The notes beneath the pieces were generated by a model. That model had not been told where the DNA came from. It was given only the letters and a program-made list of their open reading frames with translations, and searched no databases. A stretch of 64,000 nt of DNA from Conexibacter arvalis (GTDB taxonomy: Bacteria; Actinomycetota; Thermoleophilia; Solirubrobacterales; Solirubrobacteraceae): the NCBI RefSeq assembly GCF_014199525.1, contig NZ_JACHNU010000004.1, forward strand, positions 124,001 through 188,000, written 5' to 3'. Every line of letters starts with the position of its first letter. Position 1 is the stretch's first letter. A program made the position numbers and the translations under genes. Below are positions 1-7,820 of the stretch, in pieces.

Positions 1-489
1 GACCTCGTGGGGGTGAACCTCTACCGGATGGGCGCCGACGACGCCGGCTACGCGGAGCGCGTGCGCGCGCTCGTGCGCGACGCCGGCAAGCCGGTCGCGA
101 TCACCGAGTTCGGCTGCTGCCCGCACCGCGGCGCCGAGCGCTCCGGCCCGGCCGGCTTCACGATCGTCAACTGGCTCGCGAGCCCGCCGCGCGTCAAGGA
201 CGGCGCGGTGCGCGACGAGGCGACGCAGGCGGCGTACCTCGACGAGCTGATCGCGCTGTACGAGGAGGCCGGCGTCGACGGCGCCTTCGTCTTCACCTTC
301 GCGATGCCGGCCTTCCCGCACCGTCCCGACGACCCGCGCCACGACCTCGACATGGCGAGCTTCGGCGTCGTGAAGGTCTCGCCCGACGACCCGCACGCGT
401 GGGAGCGCAAGGCGGCGTTCGACGCGGTCGCGGCGCGGTACGGGGCGCTCGCGACGCGGCGCCGCTCCGGGGCCGACACGCCGGCGTAG
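1..489 (+). CDS. Hydrolase-like TIM-barrel protein, C-terminal part (5' truncated by window)
   Basis: The reading frame is open from base 1 and ends in TAG at 487-489, so only the last 162 codons are present. The visible part has the motif ITEFGCC, followed by alternating helices and strands and the segment GAFVFTFAMP. That pattern resembles the last strands of glycoside-hydrolase-type (beta/alpha)8 barrels, where the Glu in an xTEFG strand is commonly the nucleophile. The family assignment is inference from this partial sequence; substrate cannot be told. The first in-frame ATG is internal and is not the start. No terminator hairpin was obvious in the 110 bp before the next gene. Confidence 0.7.
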   Translation, partial: DLVGVNLYRMGADDAGYAERVRALVRDAGKPVAITEFGCCPHRGAERSGPAGFTIVNWLASPPRVKDGAVRDEATQAAYLDELIALYEEAGVDGAFVFTFAMPAFPHRPDDPRHDLDMASFGVVKVSPDDPHAWERKAAFDAVAARYGALATRRRSGADTPA

Positions 490-600
490 GGGCGGGCATG
501 CGCGGCGGCCGCCGGCGGGAGCGCGGTCGGGGCGGTGATCTCGCCTGGGGCAGCGCCGCTCCTACCGTCTCCATACTCCAGTTTCGGGTATGAATCGGCG

Positions 601-1083
601 ATGCACCTTCCTCGCATGCGACTGCTCGCGGTGGCCGGGGCCTGCGGCGCGGTGCTGGCGCTCGCCGCCTGCGGCGACGACGGCGGCGGCGAGACCACGA
701 GTGGGGGCGGCGCCGCCAGCTCGATCCGCACCGCGCTGGAGACCACGACGCGGCCGCTGACCACGACGCTGCCCGAGACCACCACCACGGGACCGGCCGG
801 GAGCGCGGTGCTCGCCACGGGCAGAGAGGCGTTCGACTCCAACGGCTGCGGCAGCTGCCACACGCTCGCGGCCGCCGACGCGACCGGAAGCGTCGGACCG
901 GATCTCGACGAGGTCCTGCCGGGCAGAAGCGCCGCGTTCATCCACCAGTCGATCGTCGACCCCGACGCCGTGATCGCCCCGGGCTTCGCGGCGGGGACGA
1001 TGCCGACCGACTTCGGCCAGAGAATCCCGAGAGCCCAGCTCGCCGCGCTCGTCACCTTCCTCCGCACCCAGGCCGGCAGATAA
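601..1083 (+). CDS. Lipoprotein class-I c-type cytochrome
   Basis: A 160-residue exported monohaem cytochrome. The N-terminus is a lipoprotein signal with lipobox LAAC (Cys 24), followed by a low-complexity Thr/Gly/Ser linker (about 25-70). The haem motif CGSCH lies at 83-87, and the distal ligand is probably Met134 in GTMPTDFG. A closing helix (LAALVTFLRTQ) is typical of small cytochrome c domains. It should sit on the outer face of the membrane and pass electrons to an oxidase or other acceptor; no partner gene is adjacent. ATG 601 is chosen because an AT-rich TATGAAT lies 6 nt upstream; ATG 616 would also leave an intact signal. Several Arg codons are AGA, unusual at this GC content. Confidence 0.85.
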   Translation: MHLPRMRLLAVAGACGAVLALAACGDDGGGETTSGGGAASSIRTALETTTRPLTTTLPETTTTGPAGSAVLATGREAFDSNGCGSCHTLAAADATGSVGPDLDEVLPGRSAAFIHQSIVDPDAVIAPGFAAGTMPTDFGQRIPRAQLAALVTFLRTQAGR

Positions 1084-1146
1084 GGCGCGGGGCGGCGCGC
1101 ACCGCCGACGACGCGAGGTGGGGGACGGCGTGACCGAGCGAGGCCG

Positions 1147-2574
1147 TCACCGGCGGCGCGCCGCCCAGGCGACGCCGACGATCGCGAGCGCGAGACCGAC
1201 GAGCGCCAGCTGGAAGGCGGTGCGGAACTCGCCGACGTCGGCGCCGCCCGCGGCCGCGGCGGTCGAGGTCGTCACGGCCGTGCCGACGATCACCGTCAGC
1301 CCGAGCGCGCCGCCGAGCTGGTCGACCGAGCGCTGCACGCCCGACGCGGTGCCCGCGTCGTCGTCGGTCACGTCGGACAGCGCCGCGTTCTGGAGCGCGA
1401 TCAGCCCCACGGCCATCCCGACCGCGACCACGACCATGCCGGGGATCAGGTCGACCCACAGCCGGCCGTCGTCGGGCAGTCGCGCCAGCCAGGCGACCCC
1501 GGCGGCCGTGCACGCGAGGCCGGCGACGGCCGTCGGCAGCATGCCGAACCGCCCGATCAGCCGCGCGACCTGCGTGACCGCCAGCAGCAGCGCGGCGCAG
1601 AACGGCAGGAACGCGAGGCCGGTCTCCAGCGGGCCGAGCCCGAACGACTGCTGCATCGCGAAGGTCGAGAGGTAGAAGGTCGTCGACAGCGCGGCGCTGA
1701 GCAGGACGGTGGCGGCGTTGGCGACCAGGCGCGTGCTGTGCCGGAAGAAGGCGAGCGGCACCAGCGGGTGGCGCGACCGGGCCTCGACGATCGCGAACGC
1801 CGCCGCGCACCCGACCGCCGCCGCGGCGGGGAGGAGGACCGTCGGATCGGCCCACGAGACCTCCGCCGCCCGCACGATCGCGAAGATCAGCGCGAGCGGC
1901 GCGACGGTCAGCAGCGCCGCGCCGGGAAGGTCGAGCGGCATGCGCCGCGGCGGGCCATCGGCGGGGAGGAGGCGCGGCGTCGCGAGCAGCACGAGCGCGA
2001 CCAGCGGCGGGTTGACCAGGAAGATCCAGCGCCAGTCGAGCAGCTCGGTCGCAGCCCCCGAGAGCAGGACGCCGATCGCCAGTCCGCTGCTGGAGATCGC
2101 ACCCCAGACCCCGAGCGCCTTCGCGCGCTCCGCCGGCTGTGGGTACATCAGCGCGATCAGCGACATCGCCGCTGGCGACGCGAGCGCCTCGCCGGCGCCT
2201 TGCGCGAAGCGCGCGACGACCAGGGTCTCCAGGTTCGGCGCGGCGCCGGCGAGCAGCGACGCGCCGCCGAAGAGGCCGGCGCCGAGGAGGAACATCCGCC
2301 GGCGGCCGAGCAGGTCGCAGATGCGCCCGCCGAGCAGCAGCAGGCCGCCGCCGACGACGGTGTAGCCGGTGACGACCCACGTCAGCGACGCGGTTCCGGC
2401 GCCGAAGTCGGCGCCGATCGACGGCAGCGCGACGTGGACGACGGTGACGTCGATCGCGATCAGCAGCTGCAGCAGCGAGAGGAACGCCAGCGGCAGCCAG
2501 CGGTGGCGCGGCGGCGCGCTGCGACCGTCGGCGGACGCGGCCGGCCGGCCGGCCGCGGTGCGAGATGCATCCAT
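1147..2574 (-). CDS. MFS multidrug efflux transporter, DHA2 (14-TM) type
   Basis: A 475-residue integral membrane protein. The N-terminal half carries the DHA2 hallmarks: an Asp-containing first helix (AIDVTVVHVALPSIGADF), the motif-A loop GGRICDLLGRRRMF, a motif-C-like helix around GEALASPAAMSLIA, and DWRWIFLVNPP at the end of TM6. Length and about 14 hydrophobic segments fit the EmrB/QacA drug:H+ antiporter family; substrate unknown. The start ATG at 2574 is preceded by GGAG with 6-nt spacing. No TetR or MarR gene is next to it, but a 16-nt inverted repeat lies in its leader (2598-2613). The 3' end faces the cytochrome gene. Confidence 0.85.
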   Translation of the reverse strand: MDASRTAAGRPAASADGRSAPPRHRWLPLAFLSLLQLLIAIDVTVVHVALPSIGADFGAGTASLTWVVTGYTVVGGGLLLLGGRICDLLGRRRMFLLGAGLFGGASLLAGAAPNLETLVVARFAQGAGEALASPAAMSLIALMYPQPAERAKALGVWGAISSSGLAIGVLLSGAATELLDWRWIFLVNPPLVALVLLATPRLLPADGPPRRMPLDLPGAALLTVAPLALIFAIVRAAEVSWADPTVLLPAAAAVGCAAAFAIVEARSRHPLVPLAFFRHSTRLVANAATVLLSAALSTTFYLSTFAMQQSFGLGPLETGLAFLPFCAALLLAVTQVARLIGRFGMLPTAVAGLACTAAGVAWLARLPDDGRLWVDLIPGMVVVAVGMAVGLIALQNAALSDVTDDDAGTASGVQRSVDQLGGALGLTVIVGTAVTTSTAAAAGGADVGEFRTAFQLALVGLALAIVGVAWAARRR

Positions 2575-2597
2575 GAAGAGCTCCGGGATTCGGCAGA

Positions 2598-2613
2598 CGT
2601 GCCGGACGGCACG
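2598..2613. promoter_or_regulatory. Inverted repeat in the leader of the DHA2 exporter gene
   Basis: The arms CGTGCCG and CGGCACG are separated by 2 nt, 24 bp upstream of the exporter start and before its Shine-Dalgarno. It could be an operator for an unlinked repressor or an RNA hairpin. Function is inference. Confidence 0.35.
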
Positions 2614-2771
2614 CTGCGAGGTCGACGACAGGCCCGCCCTATGCGGGCGGGGCGACGAAGGCGCGGACGGCGGCTTGCCTCCCGCGCACGTGGGGCCGTG
2701 CGACGGCCCGGAGCTACTTCGTGACGGCGCTCACGCCCGCGACCTTACCGAACCGCGAGCGCACGCGGCCT

Positions 2772-4691
2772 TCACTGCCCCCAGGGTCGCTCCACTCTCG
2801 TCACCGCGACGGTGATGTCGGCGGTCGTCTTCGCGCGTCGCGGCTCGCCGCAGAACGGCTTCTCGTTGGTGACGGTGCGTCTGCCGCCCTCGAGCGGGAA
2901 TATCTCGATCCACGCCATGTTCAGGGGCCGCTCGAGCGCGGTGAAGGCGACCGAGATCGTGCCGTCGTCGTTGAGCTGCGCGCCGACGACCGCTCTGCCG
3001 GCGACGTCGCGTCCCCGCATCATGTCCTGCCCGCAGGTGTTGTCGACGGCCGCGGCCCACTCGCGTGCCGACCACTGGCCGTCGCCCTGCGCCGTCACCT
3101 CGCCGTGTCTGATCGCGACGGTGCCGCTGCCGGTCATCTCCGTCGGGACGACCCCCGGGCCCATGTCCTCGCGGTAGGCGACGTTGATCTCTATGCGCCA
3201 GTCGGTCTTCGCGATCGGGAAGATCGTGTGGTCGAACGGTCGCGGACGGCCGCCGGTCGTCGTGACCTCGGCGGTCGCGCAGGCCGGCTGGTACGGCTCA
3301 GGGCCCCATCTGCCGGCGTCGTCGACGACCGCCAGCGTGATCGACGGGCCGCGCGTCCCGGACGCGGTCAGCGTGCCGCACGACGACGCCGGCGCCCAGG
3401 TCGCGTCGGCGACCTTCTGGCCGTCGGCGCCGAGCGCGACGACCTCCCAGTCGGCGCGGCCGCCCTTGGCGACGCGCTCCGGCGAGCTGGTGAAGTCGAT
3501 CGTCGCGCAGGCGCGATCGTCGTACCAGCGTCTGTCGCCGCGGTGCAGCTCGCTGATCACGTCGCCGACCGCGACGGCGGTGAACGCGACGAGGGTCGTC
3601 GCCTCTCTGACGTCGCCGGAGGAGAGGTAGCGGCCCTTCGGGCCGCGCAGCCGCATCTCTCTGAGCAGGCTCGCGGGATCGGTCCCGATCGGCACGCCGC
3701 GCTTGTCGAGCGCGGTCCGGAACGTGCGCGTGCCCTCGCGCTTGAGCACCTTGCCGGTCGCGGTCGACTCGGTCTGCGCGCGCACCTCCAGCGCGCCGCG
3801 CAGCGCGACGTCGAATCTCTCCGCTCTGGCGGAGACGGCGACGTAGCCGTGCCATCTGCCCTCGATCACCTGCTTGACGACGCGGCGATAGCGCTTTCTG
3901 CCGTCGACGGCGATCGTCCCGACGATCACCTCCTGGCGCAGCCTCGACGGCAAGTCGCCCGCGCCGGTCGGGCACGTCGGCGTCGGCGGGCCCTTCTCGC
4001 CCATCCCGAAGACGAGCCCGCTGCCGCGTCTGTCGGTGACCTCCATCGTCGCGCTCGTCGCGTCGCCGTTCTCGTCGGTCTGCACGTCGATTCTGGTCGT
4101 CACGCCTCTGCCGGCGTCGAAGACGGCCTCCGCGCCGCCGGCCTCGAGCTTGACGCTGACCGATCTGCCCGCGCTGCTCGGCAGGCCTTGGAACGACGCG
4201 GCGGCGGCGCCGGAGGCGACGCGGGCGATGCCGTGGGGGAGCGAGGCGGGGGCGAGCCCGGCGGCGCGGGCGGCGCCGGCGCGTACGACCCGCAGCGCGG
4301 GCTCTCCGGCCTGGACGCGCTGCAGCATCCCGCTCGCGAGCTGCCGCGCGAGCTTGCGCACGCGCGCGCTCGGCCCCTTCGCCTTGCGGGACGCTCTCGG
4401 GGCGAGCGCGAGTGCGGCGTTGAGCGCGTCGAAGCGGCCGCCGGCGGAGGCTGGCGGGCGGGCGCAGCCCTGGGGCGCTCTCGCCGACCCGAAGGCGACC
4501 GTCCCGCGCGGGCAGCGGAGCGCTCTCGCCCGGCCCTTCTTCTTCGCCTTGCCTCTTCTGGCGGCGCCTCTCGTTGTCGCCGCGCCTCTTCTGGCTGCGG
4601 CGGCAGCGATCGGCGAGGCGGGGGAGGCGTGTGCGGCGGGGGCGGCGACGAGCAGCGCGACCGCGAGGGCGAGGGGAAGCAACAGGCGCAT
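2772..4691 (-). CDS. Large secreted protein of unknown function
   Basis: 639 residues. The start is ATG 4691, where translation gives a clean signal peptide (MRLLLPLALAVALLVAAP then AHA). A TACGTT hexamer ends 6 nt upstream, so the message is probably leaderless; the longer upstream reading from 4724 has no such support. After the signal comes a basic, low-complexity region (Lys/Arg/Ala, to about residue 60), a Cys-containing segment (LRCPRGTV), then about 500 residues rich in beta-strand patterns with scattered Cys and no recognised catalytic motif. No family was recognised. AGA Arg codons are frequent (seen as TCT on the plus strand), as in other exported genes of the window. It stands alone. 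Confidence 0.75.
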   Translation of the reverse strand: MRLLLPLALAVALLVAAPAAHASPASPIAAAAARRGAATTRGAARRGKAKKKGRARALRCPRGTVAFGSARAPQGCARPPASAGGRFDALNAALALAPRASRKAKGPSARVRKLARQLASGMLQRVQAGEPALRVVRAGAARAAGLAPASLPHGIARVASGAAAASFQGLPSSAGRSVSVKLEAGGAEAVFDAGRGVTTRIDVQTDENGDATSATMEVTDRRGSGLVFGMGEKGPPTPTCPTGAGDLPSRLRQEVIVGTIAVDGRKRYRRVVKQVIEGRWHGYVAVSARAERFDVALRGALEVRAQTESTATGKVLKREGTRTFRTALDKRGVPIGTDPASLLREMRLRGPKGRYLSSGDVREATTLVAFTAVAVGDVISELHRGDRRWYDDRACATIDFTSSPERVAKGGRADWEVVALGADGQKVADATWAPASSCGTLTASGTRGPSITLAVVDDAGRWGPEPYQPACATAEVTTTGGRPRPFDHTIFPIAKTDWRIEINVAYREDMGPGVVPTEMTGSGTVAIRHGEVTAQGDGQWSAREWAAAVDNTCGQDMMRGRDVAGRAVVGAQLNDDGTISVAFTALERPLNMAWIEIFPLEGGRRTVTNEKPFCGEPRRAKTTADITVAVTRVERPWGQ

Positions 4692-4697
4692 CGAGCC

Positions 4698-4703
4698 AAC
4701 GTA
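4698..4703 (-). promoter_or_regulatory. -10 element (TACGTT), leaderless start at 4691
   Basis: TACGTT on the minus strand lies 6 nt before ATG 4691. This fits a TANNNT -10 box with transcription beginning at or next to the start codon. Confidence 0.5.
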
Positions 4704-4833
4704 GGTCCCGGCGCGACGCCGCACGCCTGCCGGAGGTCGCTGGGAGCTACGACCTTCGTCGCAGGCGGTGCAGGGCGGGGGGCGCGATCGCCGGGCGCGC
4801 GACGCGCGGAACGTGATCGGTCGCCGCCCGCGC

Positions 4834-5382
4834 TCAGCTCCGAGCGCCCCAGTACCACCGGTCGAACGGCAGCCGTTCGCCTTGGGTGACGGCGTCGATC
4901 GCGGAGTCGAACAGCGCCAGCTCGTGGTCGTGGCGGCCGCGCCCCGCGGCAGAGCGGCACAGCACGCCCGCGAGGCCGTCGTCGCGCGCGTCCGCGCCGA
5001 GCGGCTGGCAGCGCTCGTGGCCGACGAGGTCGCCGGCGTGGTCGCGCGGGTAGCTCGCCGGCAGGCCGACGGCCGCGAGACCGTCGGCGGTGACGCAATC
5101 GCGCGCCTCCCGGTCGGCGACGTCGACGCGGACGAGGTCGTGCTGCTCGGAGGGGTCGAGGTCCTCGACGCCGAACGGCTGGCCCGCGAGCTTGTGGGCG
5201 ACCTGGAGGCGGGCCAGCTCGTCGGATCCGTTGAGGTAGAGCACGCCGTAGCTGCCGCGAGCGTTCCAGCGACCGCCTGCGCGTCTGGACCAGGAGGTGT
5301 CGAGCGGATCGGCCCAGCCCGGTTCGGCCAGTCGGCTGTAGGCCCCGCCGCACGGGGTCGAACGGGCGCGTGCCGCCGCCAC
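4834..5382 (-). CDS. RES-domain toxin of an Xre-RES toxin-antitoxin pair; one catalytic position altered
   Basis: 182 residues with the RES core AGGRWNARGSYGVLYL. Studied RES toxins such as mycobacterial MbcT degrade NAD+ and use an Arg-Tyr-Glu set spaced 11 and 11 residues apart. Here Arg38 and Tyr49 are present, but the residue 11 beyond Tyr49 is Gln60 (codon CAG) where Glu is expected. The start is GTG 5382, only 3 nt after the stop of the upstream antitoxin gene, so the two are translationally coupled in the usual antitoxin-first order. The second half (about 75-182) is Asp/Gly rich and less typical. It may be a weakened toxin, or a diverged one using another acid. Confidence 0.8.
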   Translation of the reverse strand: MAAARARSTPCGGAYSRLAEPGWADPLDTSWSRRAGGRWNARGSYGVLYLNGSDELARLQVAHKLAGQPFGVEDLDPSEQHDLVRVDVADREARDCVTADGLAAVGLPASYPRDHAGDLVGHERCQPLGADARDDGLAGVLCRSAAGRGRHDHELALFDSAIDAVTQGERLPFDRWYWGARS

Positions 5383-5385
5383 CGC

Positions 5386-6162
5386 CTACGCCGCTCTGGC
5401 CCAGTCGAACGAGTCGCGCACCGAGGCGAGCAGCTCGTCGTGGCGGTCGGCCGCGACCATCTCGAGCATCGTCAGCCCGCCGTACGCGTCGGCCGCCCGG
5501 CGCGCGACGCCGGGCACGCGGCCGGCCTTGAGCTTGCGCTCCAGCAGGTCTGCCAGCGCGAGCATCGACGCCAGCTTCTCCTGTCGGTCGGCGGGGACGC
5601 CGCCGAGGAGCCAGCCGTCGATCGCCTGTCGCGTGACGCCGAACAGCCGCCCGAGCTCGGACTTCGACAGCTCGAACACCCGCATCAACCGCTCCAGGTC
5701 GTTCTCACGGCCGTGCGCGAGCCGCGACCGGACGCGCCGCGCGAACAGCTCCGCGTCGCGGTCGCCGTACCTCCACGAGATGAAGCGCTTCGCCGTGCGC
5801 TTGACCGGAGGCTTGTCGATCCACTCCCGGACGGCGTCGACCAGATGCAGCGCAGCCGCGTCCCCGTGGTGGAGCGATGGCAGCGGCCACGCGGTGAACG
5901 GCGCCTTGACCGCCTCGTCCTCGACCAGCTCGACGAGCAGCTCCGCCGCCGGGGCGCCTGTGCTCGACGCGGTCGCGAACAGCCAGCTCGTCAGCTCGTG
6001 AACCGCGTTGGCGTACAGCGCCGCGCCCGACGGCGAACCTCTGAGCCCGTCGGCGAGGCCGCGCTCGAGCGCGTCGAGCAGCTCGCCGCGGTCGCGGCGC
6101 AGCTCCTCGAGGACCTCGGCCGGTTCGGTCGCATCGAACAGCGGAGACGAGACGCTCGGCAT
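5386..6162 (-). CDS. Xre-like antitoxin (MbcA/DUF2384 type) with long N-terminal extension
   Basis: 258 residues. The C-terminal half holds a helix-turn-helix (about 164-186, LSKSELGRLFGVTRQAIDGW), then a helical segment and the terminal LLASVRDSFDW that is characteristic of MbcA/Xre antitoxins and covers the RES active site in known complexes. Such antitoxins are usually 120-170 residues; here about 130 extra N-terminal residues of helical, Leu-rich sequence precede the HTH. ATG 6162 is chosen over a TTG at 6210 because TACGGT sits 8 nt upstream (leaderless). The operator-like repeats at 6178-6210 would otherwise be inside the gene. Confidence 0.8.
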   Translation of the reverse strand: MPSVSSPLFDATEPAEVLEELRRDRGELLDALERGLADGLRGSPSGAALYANAVHELTSWLFATASSTGAPAAELLVELVEDEAVKAPFTAWPLPSLHHGDAAALHLVDAVREWIDKPPVKRTAKRFISWRYGDRDAELFARRVRSRLAHGRENDLERLMRVFELSKSELGRLFGVTRQAIDGWLLGGVPADRQEKLASMLALADLLERKLKAGRVPGVARRAADAYGGLTMLEMVAADRHDELLASVRDSFDWARAA

Positions 6163-6170
6163 TTGCTTCG

Positions 6171-6210
6171 ACCGTAGCGCAAGCAAAACGCAACCGCAAG
6201 CGGAACGCAA
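6171..6210 (-). promoter_or_regulatory. Promoter and tandem operator of the Xre-RES module
   Basis: On the minus strand TACGGT (6171-6176) lies 8 nt before ATG 6162. Just upstream are two direct 16-bp repeats, 6178-6193 and 6195-6210, reading CGCAAGCaaAACGCAA and CGCAAGCggAACGCAA on the plus strand (14/16 identical, period 17). They cover the -35 area, the expected place for autorepression by the antitoxin-toxin complex. Confidence 0.6.
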
Positions 6211-6762
6211 TCAGCGGGCGCGAGCGACTCTTGGATTCCGTCCTATCTGCCTCATCTGCGCCGGTTCAGTTCGCTGTTGCGGCGCCGACCACCTGGTGCA
6301 TGGCAACCTTGCCCGGTGGGAGAGAGACGAGCAGCCGCTCGATGCCGCGGAGCGCAAAACGCTGCTCGAACTGGACGAGGAACTGCTTGGCGCACTTGCG
6401 GCAGCAGGTGCGCTGTCGAGCGGCGAGCTGGCCGAAACGGTGCCGGAGCGCTTCCGCCGCAACGAGACCTCGATCCGCGTCGGCGGCAGCTGCCGGTCAT
6501 GCGGGCGACGTGGCTCGTCGCCCCGGGCCGCAGGGGGAGCGCTTCTGCGGCGGCGTCCAGCGCTCAGCTGACCGCTGCGAAGGGGAGACGCCGGGGCAGG
6601 GGCGCCGGACGCGGGCTGGTGGCCTTGTACGGAGCGCTCCTCTGCGGGGACTCACGAGCGGAGACCGCGGCCGTCGGAGCTTCCCGACCGCCGCGGTCTC
6701 CTCGCCATGAGGCGCCGTCGACCGTTCGTCGCACAGCGCCAACGGCTGCTCGCCTCAGTCCG
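6211..6762. other. Transition stretch with one possible gene fragment
   Basis: About 550 bp between the TA promoter and the next minus-strand gene. A plus-strand frame (possible GTG start at 6296, stop near 6571) reads like protein for about 60 codons (WERDEQPLDAAERKTLLEL and onward, helical and acidic), then becomes Arg/Gly/Ser-rich nonsense. This looks like the remains of a truncated gene. No good Shine-Dalgarno or -10 was found, and no other feature is supported. Confidence 0.3.
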
Positions 6763-7455
6763 TCAGTTCGGCGGCGAGGGCCGGCCGCTTTGGAGCGCCG
6801 CGCCGTCCGGCGGTGCAGGCCGTCGCACGCCGCCGGGGAACTCTTGGGAGTAGGTCTGACCGGAGGCGCTCTTCCACGCGACCCCAGCGACGGCCGGCTT
6901 GGTCCCTTCGATCACCGCGTCGAAGACGTTGTCGCGGACAGGCACCGAGAGCATGTCGCCGGAGGTGAGAGCGATCGACACCTCGGAGACGCCGTCGGGC
7001 ACAAGTCCGGAGACCGTCGTGCCCGGTGTTCTCGGGTCCGCAAGCGTCACGAGCAGCAGCTTGCCATCGACGGCGTCGTTGACCGGAACGCAGGCGTGGC
7101 CCTCGTTGACGCCATCGCCGAGGCAGACGGCGTCGTTGCCCGGAACGATGAAGACGTTGCCGCCACCTGGCACCGGCACGGCCCGAGCGAGCGCCTTGTT
7201 CTGACCGAATGCCGCAGGGCCGGCCTCGGCCGTCTGCTTGTCGCTGACGAGCAGGCGATCGGTGCGGAACAGTCCGAAGGCCTCCTGCAAGCGCGGGTCG
7301 ACAGAGTTTGCGGGTGCCTGCGCCCGAGCGGGCCCATGCTCAGTGTCCTCGCCGCTGCCGGCAATCGCGATCGCACCGCCCGCCGCCACAGCCGCGACGG
7401 CGACCGCGCCAGCGACAGCGATCCGCCAGCGCGTCTTGTTCGCTGCCGTCTTCAT
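6763..7455 (-). CDS. Secreted or membrane-anchored protein of unknown function
   Basis: 230 residues. An N-terminal signal or anchor (RWRIAVAGAVAVAAVAAGG) is followed by a soluble domain with paired Cys residues (NDAVCLGDGVNEGHACVPV), then GLVPDGVSEVSIALTSGDML and a Pro-rich tail. From memory, proteins with this 'C...C...GLVPDGV' layout recur as paralogues in Solirubrobacterales; no biochemical role is known to me. ATG 7455 is chosen because it overlaps the stop of the upstream small gene (ATGA), implying translational coupling; ATG 7464 is an alternative. Confidence 0.7.
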   Translation of the reverse strand: MKTAANKTRWRIAVAGAVAVAAVAAGGAIAIAGSGEDTEHGPARAQAPANSVDPRLQEAFGLFRTDRLLVSDKQTAEAGPAAFGQNKALARAVPVPGGGNVFIVPGNDAVCLGDGVNEGHACVPVNDAVDGKLLLVTLADPRTPGTTVSGLVPDGVSEVSIALTSGDMLSVPVRDNVFDAVIEGTKPAVAGVAWKSASGQTYSQEFPGGVRRPAPPDGAALQSGRPSPPN

Positions 7456-7820
7456 GAGAACCATCCTGTCCACATCGCGCCGTTTACCGTGTGCGGGTTG
7501 TTGCCGTGATGCAGGTTGTAGCCGCGCTTCTGCAGACCGCTGGTGGTCTCGAAGTCGTAGCCAGAGCCGGCGTACTTGTTCCCGCACCGCTGCGGACCGA
7601 AGTAGCCCAATATGTCGACGTACGCTCCCTCGCACACCCAAAGGTTGCCTGACCCTGGATAGGTGGCTCTGTTGAGGTCGAACCCGTGGCTATTCACGGC
7701 GAAACACGCGTTCGGGTTCGGGTTGAACACGTATCCGCAGTACGTCCACGCCTGTCTCGCCGCTTGAGCCGAACCCGCCGCAAACGCGAGCGCCGCGCAC
7801 GCAACGACGACGGCGACAGC
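7452..7820 (-). CDS. Small Cys-containing secreted protein; start codon not resolved
   Basis: The frame from 7820 encodes a plausible signal peptide (AVAVVVACAALAFAAGSAQA) and a mature part of about 100 residues rich in Gly, Asn and Tyr with four Cys (TYCGY, NACFAV, LWVCEG, PQRCGN) and an ending HTVNGAMWTGWFS. A TGA stands immediately before the signal-coding region and no ATG, GTG or TTG precedes the mature part; the first standard start is GTG 7730, which would lose the signal. An ATG at 7833 lies one frame away, so a small indel near 7821-7826 would restore a normal gene. It overlaps the next gene by ATGA. Function unknown. Confidence 0.55.
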   Translation of the reverse strand, partial: AVAVVVACAALAFAAGSAQAARQAWTYCGYVFNPNPNACFAVNSHGFDLNRATYPGSGNLWVCEGAYVDILGYFGPQRCGNKYAGSGYDFETTSGLQKRGYNLHHGNNPHTVNGAMWTGWFS

